Source: Chloroflexota bacterium (GTDB lineage: Bacteria; Chloroflexota; Anaerolineae; Promineifilales; Promineifilaceae). From it: 47,538 nucleotides of DNA. Shown here in pieces: positions 31,296 through 39,860 of this stretch. The notes under the pieces are model-generated. The model did no database searches. It saw only the letters and a list, made by a program, of their open reading frames with translations, and was not told where the DNA came from. Made by a program: the position numbers and the translations under genes. The DNA is taken from contig JAGOMA010000037.1 of the NCBI GenBank assembly GCA_017993775.1, positions 3,711 through 51,248 on the forward strand, given 5' to 3'. The stretch's first letter is position 1. Each line of letters starts with the position of its first letter.

Positions 31296-32267
31296 ATGTC
31301 ACAGACATCTTTGCGACTGAAAAGACAGATCCGAGAGTTCAAAAAAAAGGCGCCAACACGGAGTATTGTTTTTGATAAGCAGATTGGGTTGGATAACACG
31401 GCCGTTTTAGCCAGCATGGGACGCAGTGGCAGCACGTTTGTCTCCGATATTATCAACTGCGACAACATGTATCGCGTTCTGTTTGAGCCATTCCGATCGG
31501 ATCGCGTGGCTGAGGCGCAGAATTTCCCTTACCCTTGCTACCTTGAGCCAGATAACAGCGATCCTGCATTTGTTCTTCCAGCCCGCAAGCTCCTTACCGG
31601 TAAAGTGCATTCTCAATGGATTGACCAGGAAAACAGGGCGATCTTTCCCCAACGGCGGCTCATCAAAGATATTCGTGTCAATTTGTTTTTGAAATGGCTG
31701 CACAATCATTTCCCAGAGATCAAGATTGTGTTGTTAGCGCGCCATCCTTGTGCGGTTGCCGAGTCTTGGATGGCTGTGTTTGGGGCGGGGCACGGCGGAT
31801 TCGATAAACTGTACACCAACCCATTACTGGTAGAAGAGATTGGCGCACAGATTATGGGGGCGTTTAGGCAAGCCCAACCCGGTTTTGAGAGCCTGATTTT
31901 TCTTTGGTGTATTTCCTATTGGCTGCCGTTTCGCCAGTTTAAGCAAGATGAGTTACATCTTCTATTCTACGAAGACCTATTACTGGACCCGAATATTGAA
32001 CTGGAGCGGCTATTTACCTTTTTGGGTCATTCATATTCTCCCCGGAAAGCGTTAAACGTATTTGCGCGGGCTTCCTCCACTGCCAGACCAAACCCGCAGG
32101 CGCAATCACAAGGATTTAAATTTGATAGTTGGATGAGGCGCATGACGCCTGGCCAAATAGAGCGAGCGTATGACATTATGAGTTTGTTTGGTCTGGAGCA
32201 GCTTTATTCGCCGGTTACGGGCAAACCTAATAGGGAAATGGCCTTGACGCTTTTCAAGGCTGCCTGA
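31296..32267 (+). CDS. Sulfotransferase (PAPS-dependent) family protein
   Basis: 323 residues. MGRSGSTFVSDII near residue 46 is the 5'-phosphosulfate-binding loop, and LLARHPCAVAESWMAVF is the 3'-phosphate-binding segment. These are the two cofactor sites of PAPS-dependent sulfotransferases. Its place in the exopolysaccharide operon suggests sulfation of the polymer. The TGACG/AATTTG region upstream has no clear RBS. A second sulfotransferase-like gene lies at 44306. Confidence 0.85.
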   Translation: MSQTSLRLKRQIREFKKKAPTRSIVFDKQIGLDNTAVLASMGRSGSTFVSDIINCDNMYRVLFEPFRSDRVAEAQNFPYPCYLEPDNSDPAFVLPARKLLTGKVHSQWIDQENRAIFPQRRLIKDIRVNLFLKWLHNHFPEIKIVLLARHPCAVAESWMAVFGAGHGGFDKLYTNPLLVEEIGAQIMGAFRQAQPGFESLIFLWCISYWLPFRQFKQDELHLLFYEDLLLDPNIELERLFTFLGHSYSPRKALNVFARASSTARPNPQAQSQGFKFDSWMRRMTPGQIERAYDIMSLFGLEQLYSPVTGKPNREMALTLFKAA

Positions 32268-32311
32268 CACGGGGCAAGTTATGGCTGGTGGCGTTTTGGG
32301 CAGGCGATGAG

Positions 32312-33337
32312 ATGTACAGAAAAATTGGACTGGCTTTGTGCCTTGCCTTGATGGGTATGCGACTGCTGCCACTTCTTGTACAAAACTATACGCTTGCCAC
32401 TATTTGGCGCTCCTGGCAGCCCTCCACATTAGAGGATCAGTGTGCTTCTTTGACACCAGGCGCAGCGCAACCAATGACCTTTGACCAGCGGGTAGTTGTG
32501 GGCAGTATGGCACGGGCGGCGGGTTGTTTGGATTTAGCAGCGGCGGTATTGCCTGAGTTTGATGCGGATTACGGCCGTTCTCCCCTAATCGCCTACCAAT
32601 GGGGCATGATTGCCTGGGCGCAGGGCGATCCGGCACAGGCGGCGCTGATGTGGCGCAAAGTACCGGATATAGAGCAGCGGTTGCTGGCGCAGGCGCGCCT
32701 GCTCCGAGAAAATGACAGTAGCGATGCCTTGCTCTGGTACGAAGCCGCTGTTATATCGGCCAATTCGCTGGCGGCGCAGGCTGATGCGCTGGCCGCCTAT
32801 ACCGCAGAAGTCCGCGGTTCGATTGAACCGACATTGTTCAGGGAACGGTTGGCGCGCCTGGCAGCCTTTTTCGGCGACGACAGCGCGCCGGGTTACCGTT
32901 TACGCGGGCAGCGTTCTTTTTTAGGCGGAGATTATCAAACGGCCGTTATCGAACTCAGGCAAGCCATTGTCTTGGGCAGAAATGATGCCGAAACCTGGTA
33001 TTTACTAGGCGAGGCGCTCTGGAACGCGAACGATTTGGCAGGCGCAGAGGAGGCGTATCGTCAGGCGCTGGCATCTCCCGTGCAGATTGCGTGGCGACGC
33101 CCCTGGCATTTAGACCGTCTGTCTGCCCTGCTGGTGAAAGTTGAACGGCCGTTTGAAGCCCTCCCATTTCAGCAAGAAGCGGTGAGTTTAGACAGTGACT
33201 ACTACTATTATGCAGATAATCTAGCTGTATTGTACCGGCTGTTGGGCGATGAAAGTCAGGCGCAAGCATTCTGCCAACAAGCGCGACAGACCATGAGCGC
33301 AGCACAGCAAACTGCATTGCGTTGTGAGCAACCATGA
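32312..33337 (+). CDS. TPR-repeat protein with N-terminal membrane anchor
   Basis: 341 residues from the ATG at 32312. An N-terminal hydrophobic stretch (IGLALCLALMGMRLLPLL) is followed by an all-helical region with TPR-like units, clearest in GDYQTAVIELRQAIVLGRNDAETWYLLGEALWNANDLAGAEEAYRQAL. It may scaffold the polymerase or export machinery, as it sits between the sulfotransferase and Wzy-like genes. A GTG at 32288 is an alternative start. Its stop overlaps the next ATG (ATGA). Confidence 0.8.
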   Translation: MYRKIGLALCLALMGMRLLPLLVQNYTLATIWRSWQPSTLEDQCASLTPGAAQPMTFDQRVVVGSMARAAGCLDLAAAVLPEFDADYGRSPLIAYQWGMIAWAQGDPAQAALMWRKVPDIEQRLLAQARLLRENDSSDALLWYEAAVISANSLAAQADALAAYTAEVRGSIEPTLFRERLARLAAFFGDDSAPGYRLRGQRSFLGGDYQTAVIELRQAIVLGRNDAETWYLLGEALWNANDLAGAEEAYRQALASPVQIAWRRPWHLDRLSALLVKVERPFEALPFQQEAVSLDSDYYYYADNLAVLYRLLGDESQAQAFCQQARQTMSAAQQTALRCEQP

Positions 33338-34803
33338 GTGATATAGGCTTCCCCCGTCAGAAAATCATGACAACGTTCTCAGATTGGCGCATTCTTTTGG
33401 CGCTGATCGTTTTGGGTACAGGAGTGGGCATTTTACAGGCCATCGCGCCACGCTCGTCATTGCTGCTGATGCTCTTGAGCGGTGGTATCGGGTACATGTT
33501 TTTAACCTATCTCTTCCCTTTCGCAGCTTTCGTGATTTTGTTATTCCTGGCGCTGACGGTATGGCTATCCGTTGTGGAAGTCGCCTTTGGCATTTCCCTT
33601 ATGGTCGCGGTCGGGTTTGCGTTTACGGCCGTATGGCTGTGGCGTTTGGCTTTTCAGGTCAATACCTTTGTGAAAGTCCGGGAATACGGTTTGTTGTTAG
33701 CGCTTCTCGTGATGATCGTGATTAGCAATTTGTTCAATTGGGGTGGCTCGGTCGGTTTTTATATGACCTTCACCTATCTACAGCTATTTCTTTTGTTTGT
33801 GCTGGTCGTCAATCTGACCACAACACCGGCCCGGCTGCACATTTTAAGCATCGTTGTTGTCGCTTCATCCACCTTGGTGGCCGCTTTGATCCTTTTGGAT
33901 CAGATGGGTCTTTTGCCATTGCAACTGATGCTGAATCCTGCCTCTAACATCCTGGTGGAAGGGGGGTATACAAGGGTGACACGCGCCAGCGGTTTATGGG
34001 GTGGCCCCAATATGACAGCAGTCCAATTGACGCTAGCGCTTCCCTTTATCCTGGAATGGTGGCCGACGAGGCGGTCGGTAGAACAACGCCTGCTTTTGCT
34101 GGGGCTGGCAGTGGTGATAATCGTTGCTTTGGTTTTTACATTTTCTGTGGGCGGAATCATCGGCCTGGTGACCATACTTCTGACTAAAGAACTAATCAAT
34201 GCGCGGCGTCGTGCCCTGGTCAAGGCTTTTAGAATTGTGTTTGTCGTCACGCTCGCTGTGTTCGTGTTATCTATCGCATTACCTGATTTATATAAGCAGC
34301 GTTTCGTTGCCCAGTTTATCGTGCTAATTGAAGGGTTACGCACGTTAGATGAGGAACAATTGCTTATGATTGCCACAGAACGAGGAGACGCCTGGTTTGC
34401 CTCAGTACAATCCATCAGTGAATCACCCTGGGTAGGCCATGGACCTGGCAACGCCATGGCGACCAACGCCCAATATAGCGTGCTGCATTTTGGGTCTCTT
34501 CGCGCGCCGCATAATATGTTTCTGAGTGTGGGCGCTGAGTTGGGTTTGATTGGGATGGCGCTTTTCGGGGCGCTGCTGCTTTCGTCTTTGGTACAGGTTA
34601 GCCCTATGGGACGTACACCTCTTACAGATTCCATGCTAGAGCAAACGGGCCGCGCGATTTTTGTTGCGTTGGTGGCTTATATTGTGCAGGGAATGGCGCT
34701 TGACATTCAAAATTTGAAGTTGTTGTGGATTTTGCTGGGGATGGCGGCCGTATACGGCCGTCTCCGTACATCCACACTATCACACCCAGCCACAACGAGG
34801 TGA
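33334..34803 (+). CDS. O-antigen polymerase/ligase (Wzy/WaaL-like)
   Basis: 489 residues with about eleven hydrophobic segments. The late block ERGDAWFASVQSISESPWVGHGPGNAMATNAQY...RAPHNMFLSVGAELGLIGMALFG is the O-antigen ligase/polymerase (Wzy_C) signature, with the conserved H-N-x-F. In a locus that has Wzx and Wzc-like genes it is most likely the polysaccharide polymerase. It overlaps the TPR gene by 4 nt. Confidence 0.87.
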   Translation: MSDIGFPRQKIMTTFSDWRILLALIVLGTGVGILQAIAPRSSLLLMLLSGGIGYMFLTYLFPFAAFVILLFLALTVWLSVVEVAFGISLMVAVGFAFTAVWLWRLAFQVNTFVKVREYGLLLALLVMIVISNLFNWGGSVGFYMTFTYLQLFLLFVLVVNLTTTPARLHILSIVVVASSTLVAALILLDQMGLLPLQLMLNPASNILVEGGYTRVTRASGLWGGPNMTAVQLTLALPFILEWWPTRRSVEQRLLLLGLAVVIIVALVFTFSVGGIIGLVTILLTKELINARRRALVKAFRIVFVVTLAVFVLSIALPDLYKQRFVAQFIVLIEGLRTLDEEQLLMIATERGDAWFASVQSISESPWVGHGPGNAMATNAQYSVLHFGSLRAPHNMFLSVGAELGLIGMALFGALLLSSLVQVSPMGRTPLTDSMLEQTGRAIFVALVAYIVQGMALDIQNLKLLWILLGMAAVYGRLRTSTLSHPATTR

Positions 34804-34807
34804 ACAG

Positions 34808-35938
34808 ATGAACGTTGCCTTACTCGCCGACAATCTCACCTTTGGCGGCGTCAATCGCTACTGCTTAGATCTGGCTGTTGAATTGCAAACATATCCAGAC
34901 GTGAACCTTTCACTGTTGGCTCTGCCAGACCAAAGCACAGGTTGGTTGTTACAGGCCGCGCAGCGTCTTGGGATGCCCGTGCAGGTATTACCAATGCATA
35001 ACACCTTCGACCTGCAAGTTGTGGGGGAATTGCGTGCCTGGTTGACGGAGCAAAAGATAGAAATGCTCCATACGCAAGATTATCGGGGCAATATCATTTC
35101 CCGGCTGGCCGTGCGCGCCGGAAGGCTGCCCATTAAACTGGTAGCTACAAAACACGGCTTGCATTATTTTCCGGCCGCTTCGCCGCGACTGCGCCTTTTT
35201 TTTGTATTGGATTACCTCACGATGTTCATGGCAGATCGCATCATTGCCGTCTCAAAAGATACCGGCGAAGATGTCGCCCGCTGGCGTGTTGGGCGGAAGG
35301 TGCAGGTGATTCATAACGGCCGTAACATTCCCTCCCCCGTCACGCCCCAAGCCCGCCAAAGCAGTCGTGCGGCCCTGGGTATTCCCCGCAACGCCAAAGT
35401 CGTGGTCTTTGTAGGGCGGTTGACCCATCAAAAAGGGATCGACGCGCTGGTAGACGTGGCGCTCGGCACGGCTGCAACGATGGATGGCGTGACTTTTCTG
35501 CTGGTTGGCGATGGGCCATGTATGCCTGATATGCAGGCGCGGGTATCAGATTCATCCCAGATTCGTTTTATGGGACAACAGGAAGATGTGACACCCTTCT
35601 ACACGGCGGCTGACGTTTTATTTCTCCCTTCCCGCTATGAAGGATTGCCTATGGTATTGGTTGAAGCCTTTGCTCATGGGGTAACGGCCGTTGCCAGCAG
35701 TGTCGGCGGTATCCCAGAAGTGATTGTAGATGGAGTTAACGGCTTTCTGTGTCATCCCTCGGACTTTGATATGATGCGCGACCGTCTCGTGCAACTGCTC
35801 AATAACGACGCCCTGCGACTGGCGCTCGGCAAACAGGCGCGACACACAGCCGAGACGAGCTTTTCGCTGGAAAAGATGGGGCGGGAAACCTACAATCTTT
35901 ACCGGCAGCTCGCCCAGGGTGGGCAAGACCGGCCATGA
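34808..35938 (+). CDS. GT4-family glycosyltransferase
   Basis: 376 residues in two Rossmann halves (GT-B fold). N-terminal LLADNLTFGGVNRYCLDLAVEL and the C-terminal VVFVGRLTHQKGIDALVDVA...LPSRYEGLPMVLVEAFAHGVTAVASSVGGIPEVIVDG are characteristic of GT4 enzymes, including the E-x7-E motif. It should add a sugar to the lipid-linked repeat unit in the cytoplasm. It overlaps the next gene by 4 nt. Confidence 0.92.
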   Translation: MNVALLADNLTFGGVNRYCLDLAVELQTYPDVNLSLLALPDQSTGWLLQAAQRLGMPVQVLPMHNTFDLQVVGELRAWLTEQKIEMLHTQDYRGNIISRLAVRAGRLPIKLVATKHGLHYFPAASPRLRLFFVLDYLTMFMADRIIAVSKDTGEDVARWRVGRKVQVIHNGRNIPSPVTPQARQSSRAALGIPRNAKVVVFVGRLTHQKGIDALVDVALGTAATMDGVTFLLVGDGPCMPDMQARVSDSSQIRFMGQQEDVTPFYTAADVLFLPSRYEGLPMVLVEAFAHGVTAVASSVGGIPEVIVDGVNGFLCHPSDFDMMRDRLVQLLNNDALRLALGKQARHTAETSFSLEKMGRETYNLYRQLAQGGQDRP

Positions 35939-37173
35939 ACACGGAAAAAGATAGGCGTGCGCCTGATACCCTCAACATCTTATGGCTCACCACAAAACCC
36001 CCCTATCCGCTTATTGATGGCGGGCGCATTGCCGTCTATGAGCCGCTGCGCCGTCTGGCGGCGCGTGGACATCGCATCACCCTGCTGACTTTCCGCCCGC
36101 CGGAGCAGAATGTGGCTGAATTGGCGCCTTTGACCGAATTTTGCCGGTTAGAGAGTCTCCCCAACGACACGCGCACCCGGCCTCTGGCAATGGCGCGTAA
36201 TCTCTTTTCCACCTTGCCCTATACGGTTGCCAAATATCAATCGCCGCTGATGGCCCAAAAGCTGGCAGAACTACTTGCCCGCGAGACCTTCGATCTGGTG
36301 CATCTGGAACAGTTACACATGGCAGGATACCAGGCCATTAGTAAAGGCAAATGGGGCGTTCCTACTTTGCTGCGGCAAGAAAATATCGAATCGCATCTGG
36401 TGGAACGGTATTGGCGCGCGCAGACCGGTGTGCGACGGCTGTATGGGCGATTGTTGGCGGCGCGAATGCGCCGCTACGAGGCGGAACAGTGCACGGCCGT
36501 GGACGGCTGCCTGGCGATTACGGCGGAAGATGCCCAACGCTTACGCTGTCTCAGTCCTGAAGCCAACGTGGTTGTGGTGCCGGCCGGGGTCGATAGCGAG
36601 CGGTTGCAACCAGCCTTTGATAAAGAGCTGCCCCATACGCTTGTCTTTGTCGGGTCAATGGATTGGCTGCCCAATGCTGATGCCGTACTCTGGTTTCACC
36701 GAGAAGTGCTGCCGCTCGTGCGCGGCGAATGTCCTGAAGTGCAATTTTATGTGGTGGGTAAAAACCCGCCTGTCGCCATCCAACAATTAGCGGAACCCGA
36801 AACTATCCATGTAACCGGGTTTGTGGCTGATGTAGAAGAGTATATGGCGCAAACGGCCGTTTTTGTGATTCCATTGCGCGTCGGCGGGGGAATGCGGGTG
36901 AAACTTCTTCAGGCATTGGCCATGGCCCGCGCCGTCGTTTCCACTTCAATTGGCGCTGAGGGCATTGCCGTCACGCATGGACAGGACATCTTGCTGGCGG
37001 ACAACGCCGCTGAATTTGCCCGCTCTGTGGTGCAGCTTTTGCGTGATCCGGAACTGCGTATGAGGCTGGGGCAGAACGGCCGTAAACTCATCGAAACATT
37101 CTACTCATGGGAAACGGCCACAGATTCGCTAGAATCAGCTTATCGCCATGCCATCCAGCCAAAAACGAGGTAG
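35935..37173 (+). CDS. GT4-family glycosyltransferase (TIGR03087-like)
   Basis: 412 residues. LNILWLTTKPPYPLIDGGRIAVYEPLRRLAARGHRITLLTF and the C-terminal FVIPLRVGGGMRVKLLQALAMARAVVSTSIGAEGI resemble the GT4 subgroup of exopolysaccharide loci. The N-terminal half of the fusion protein at 37888 has the same layout, so the two are probable paralogues. It is last in the first polysaccharide transcription block; a 315-nt gap with a second promoter follows. Confidence 0.9.
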   Translation: MNTEKDRRAPDTLNILWLTTKPPYPLIDGGRIAVYEPLRRLAARGHRITLLTFRPPEQNVAELAPLTEFCRLESLPNDTRTRPLAMARNLFSTLPYTVAKYQSPLMAQKLAELLARETFDLVHLEQLHMAGYQAISKGKWGVPTLLRQENIESHLVERYWRAQTGVRRLYGRLLAARMRRYEAEQCTAVDGCLAITAEDAQRLRCLSPEANVVVVPAGVDSERLQPAFDKELPHTLVFVGSMDWLPNADAVLWFHREVLPLVRGECPEVQFYVVGKNPPVAIQQLAEPETIHVTGFVADVEEYMAQTAVFVIPLRVGGGMRVKLLQALAMARAVVSTSIGAEGIAVTHGQDILLADNAAEFARSVVQLLRDPELRMRLGQNGRKLIETFYSWETATDSLESAYRHAIQPKTR

Positions 37174-37244
37174 GCCACACGCGCCAAGCAAGCTGACACC
37201 CGTCTAAATCTCCCCAATCACGCCCCCATTTACCCTTTTTAGCT

Positions 37245-37316
37245 CGTCACTGTCACTTTCCTGTCAAAAATATGTCGCTTAGTGACAGTGACGCCTCCCC
37301 CTCTATGCCCTAAAGT
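37245..37316 (+). promoter_or_regulatory. Long inverted repeat and promoter of the second polysaccharide block
   Basis: A perfect 13-bp inverted repeat CGTCACTGTCACT (37245-37257) and its complement (37281-37293) flank TATGTCGCTT. The right arm is the AGTGACAGTGAC block seen before the BY-kinase gene. A -35 TGACGC (37289-37294) and -10 TAAAGT (37311-37316) are 16 nt apart. The 315-nt gap holds nothing else I can name beyond a CCCTTAGGG palindrome near 37373. Confidence 0.68.
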
Positions 37317-37488
37317 TTGCATACAAATCCTAATGGTTTGCTCTTGAGAAGTTGGACCTTATGGAACTCAAACCCTTAGGGTCTTCCCAGAGAAATCTGA
37401 ACAGATGGCAATACTTTATGAACAACCGCACAAACTGAAACCGACAGACAAACAATCGCGGTACACCAGGTATGGTACGGAAGAACCT

Positions 37489-37848
37489 ATGTCCCAATCA
37501 GGAAAAATTATCGTTTTGGGCGCATCACTACTCATGCAAATGGTTGCTGACGGCCTGACCAAGGCACTAAATGTCGGGGTTATTCACTTGAATCCCCTTA
37601 CAGTTGACGTGCTGGCACAAATAAAACAGCTCAATCCCGATGTTGTGATTGTGGAACGCACCCGAAACCCCACAGCCGATATGGCCTCCATGACGCTCGA
37701 ATTGCTCTACAACTATCCTGGTCTATACATCGTGGGAGTGGATGCTAGCCAACCTATCACCTACAAGCTCTACAGCATCCGCATGGCAACCAACACAATA
37801 CAAGAACTGGCCCAAGAAATATCTCTTTATCAACGATCCAAGCCGTAA
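37489..37848 (+). CDS. Hypothetical small protein with receiver-like fold
   Basis: 119 residues from the ATG at 37489, with GGAAGA upstream. Alternating strands and helices (KIIVLGASLLMQMVADGLTKAL, DVLAQIKQLNPDVVIVERT, LELLYNYPGLYIVGVDAS) look like a response-regulator receiver, but the acidic pair is missing and VIVERT replaces the phospho-Asp motif. No output domain follows. It may be a phosphorylation-independent pseudo-receiver for the polysaccharide regulators. The frame is open back to 37405, but no RBS supports that start. Confidence 0.65.
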   Translation: MSQSGKIIVLGASLLMQMVADGLTKALNVGVIHLNPLTVDVLAQIKQLNPDVVIVERTRNPTADMASMTLELLYNYPGLYIVGVDASQPITYKLYSIRMATNTIQELAQEISLYQRSKP

Positions 37849-37887
37849 TGCTTTAAGGATATATCGCAAATATGTAGAGGCATTGAG

Positions 37888-39807
37888 ATGAACATCCTTT
37901 TCGTCGCTTCCCGATTTCCTTGGCCCCTAACACATGGTGACCGTCTGCGTGCTTATCACCAGCTACGGTTGTTATCCCGACAGCATCGAATTACGTTGTT
38001 GTCTCCTAAACCAGATACGGATGTTGAAGAGAGCCGGTCCGCCGTCCAACCATTCTGCGAAAAGATTGTAACCGTCGCTATGCCTTTGTGGAAACGGTGG
38101 TGGCAATTAGGCCAGATGCCCTTCACGAATCTCCCATTACAAACCCTTTACACCTACAATCCACAACTACGACGTGAAGCAGAACAACTTTTGCGTGAGG
38201 GAACATTTGACCTCGTTCATGTGCAACTGATGCGCATGGCGCCCACCGCCGCCGGGATTCAGGAAGTTCCCAAAACAATAGATTTCATTGACGCGCTGTC
38301 CTTGAACATGGGACGCCGGGCAGAGCGTGAAGCATGGTATCGGGCCTGGCTTTTCCGCTGGGAGGCGCGCCGGGCGCACACGTATGAACAAGAGTTGTTA
38401 TCGCTTTACCATCAAGCCATTGTCTCAACCCAACTGGATTACGAAGCGCTGGGGGCACACTCCCATCTAAAAGTAGCAACAAACGGGGTAGACCCAGGAC
38501 ATGTTTTCGTCAGGGAGGGGCGCGATACCCATGTAATCGCCTTCACCGGACACATTAGCTATTTCCCGAACGCCGATGCCGCCATTTGGTTTGTTACGCA
38601 CGTCCTACCGCTTGTGCAACAGCAAGTGCCGGATGCGCAATTCCAGATTATCGGCGCCGACCCACCGCCCGCTGTCAGAATGCTTACGCAGCAGCCCGGA
38701 GTTGAAGTGACAGGTTATGTGCCTTCCGTCATTGATTATTTACAACGGGCCACTTTAGCCGTAGCGCCTATGCAGTGCGGCTCTGGGATTCAAAATAAAG
38801 TTTTGGAGGCGATGGCTTGCGGCGCGCCGATTGTGGTGACGCCGTTTGCGCTAGGTGGACTTGATGTGCAACATGGCGAGCATTTGCTCATCGCTGACAA
38901 TCCCGCCGATTTTGCGAACCAGGTCGTGCAATTATTGCAGGATGAACAGTTGCGCCGCAAGCTGGCGACCAACGCCGGCCGCCTGATAGATGAAAAATAC
39001 AGTTGGGAACAATCAATCGCCCAATTGGAAACCGCCTACGCTCAGTCAATCTATGAATATAACCACAGGGGAAAATTAGCCGAGGCTTATCCCACCAGGA
39101 CCGCAGAAGTGGTTAGAGTTAGATTTGATGCGCCAATTGCCGCTGGGGTTCAGTTCCAGGGTGGTGATGCAGCACAGGCGTATGCCCTTCCTACATTGTC
39201 TCGCCGCACAACTGAGCATCGTTCATACCTGATCTTCAAACGGATTCTTGACATTTTCTCCGCTGTGATTGGGGTTGGCGTTATGCTCCTGTTGTGTCCT
39301 CTGATCTGGTTGGTGAATCAGCTAACCAGCCCCGGCAACCTGTTTTATGTCCAAGAGCGTGTGGGGCAAGATGGACGGCCGTTTCGCATGATCAAATTTC
39401 GTTCCATGGTAATGATGGCCGAAGCGGATACTGGGCCAGTGTGGGCGGAATTGGACGATCCCCGCATCACACCCTTCGGTCGCATTCTGCGCAAATCCCG
39501 CATGGATGAACTGCCACAGTTCTTAAACGTGCTGCGGGGAGAAATGAGCCTTATTGGTCCCCGCCCAGAACGCCCGGAGTTTGTGAAAACCCTGGTAAAG
39601 ACCTTCCCGGAATTTGAAGTGCGCCATGTCGTTAAACCGGGGATTACCGGTTGGGCGCAGATCAATTACCGCTATGTCGCCTCAATAGATGATACGCAGA
39701 TCAAACTCCAATACGATTTGGAGTACATCAAGCTTCAAGGAATCCGATTGGATATCTTGATCCTCCTAAAAACGGTATTGGTGATGCTGCGCATGCAAGG
39801 CCATTAG
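37888..39807 (+). CDS. GT4 glycosyltransferase fused to initiating sugar-phosphate transferase
   Basis: 639 residues. Residues 1-395 are a GT4 enzyme (FVASRFPWPLTHGDRLRAYHQLRLL; VAPMQCGSGIQNKVLEAMACGAPIVVTPFALGGL). After a linker, residues 445-639 are a monotopic phosphoglycosyltransferase of WcaJ/WbaP type: membrane segment ILDIFSAVIGVGVMLLLCPLIWLV, FRMIKFRSM, DELPQFLNVLRGEMSLIGPRPERPEF and VKPGITGWAQIN. The second domain loads the first sugar phosphate onto undecaprenyl phosphate, and the first can add a later sugar. One chain thus joins two steps. Confidence 0.92.
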   Translation: MNILFVASRFPWPLTHGDRLRAYHQLRLLSRQHRITLLSPKPDTDVEESRSAVQPFCEKIVTVAMPLWKRWWQLGQMPFTNLPLQTLYTYNPQLRREAEQLLREGTFDLVHVQLMRMAPTAAGIQEVPKTIDFIDALSLNMGRRAEREAWYRAWLFRWEARRAHTYEQELLSLYHQAIVSTQLDYEALGAHSHLKVATNGVDPGHVFVREGRDTHVIAFTGHISYFPNADAAIWFVTHVLPLVQQQVPDAQFQIIGADPPPAVRMLTQQPGVEVTGYVPSVIDYLQRATLAVAPMQCGSGIQNKVLEAMACGAPIVVTPFALGGLDVQHGEHLLIADNPADFANQVVQLLQDEQLRRKLATNAGRLIDEKYSWEQSIAQLETAYAQSIYEYNHRGKLAEAYPTRTAEVVRVRFDAPIAAGVQFQGGDAAQAYALPTLSRRTTEHRSYLIFKRILDIFSAVIGVGVMLLLCPLIWLVNQLTSPGNLFYVQERVGQDGRPFRMIKFRSMVMMAEADTGPVWAELDDPRITPFGRILRKSRMDELPQFLNVLRGEMSLIGPRPERPEFVKTLVKTFPEFEVRHVVKPGITGWAQINYRYVASIDDTQIKLQYDLEYIKLQGIRLDILILLKTVLVMLRMQGH

Positions 39808-39860
39808 CCATATCTATCTCTTCTCACCTTAACTTACACCTATTTACGGGAAATAGTTCA

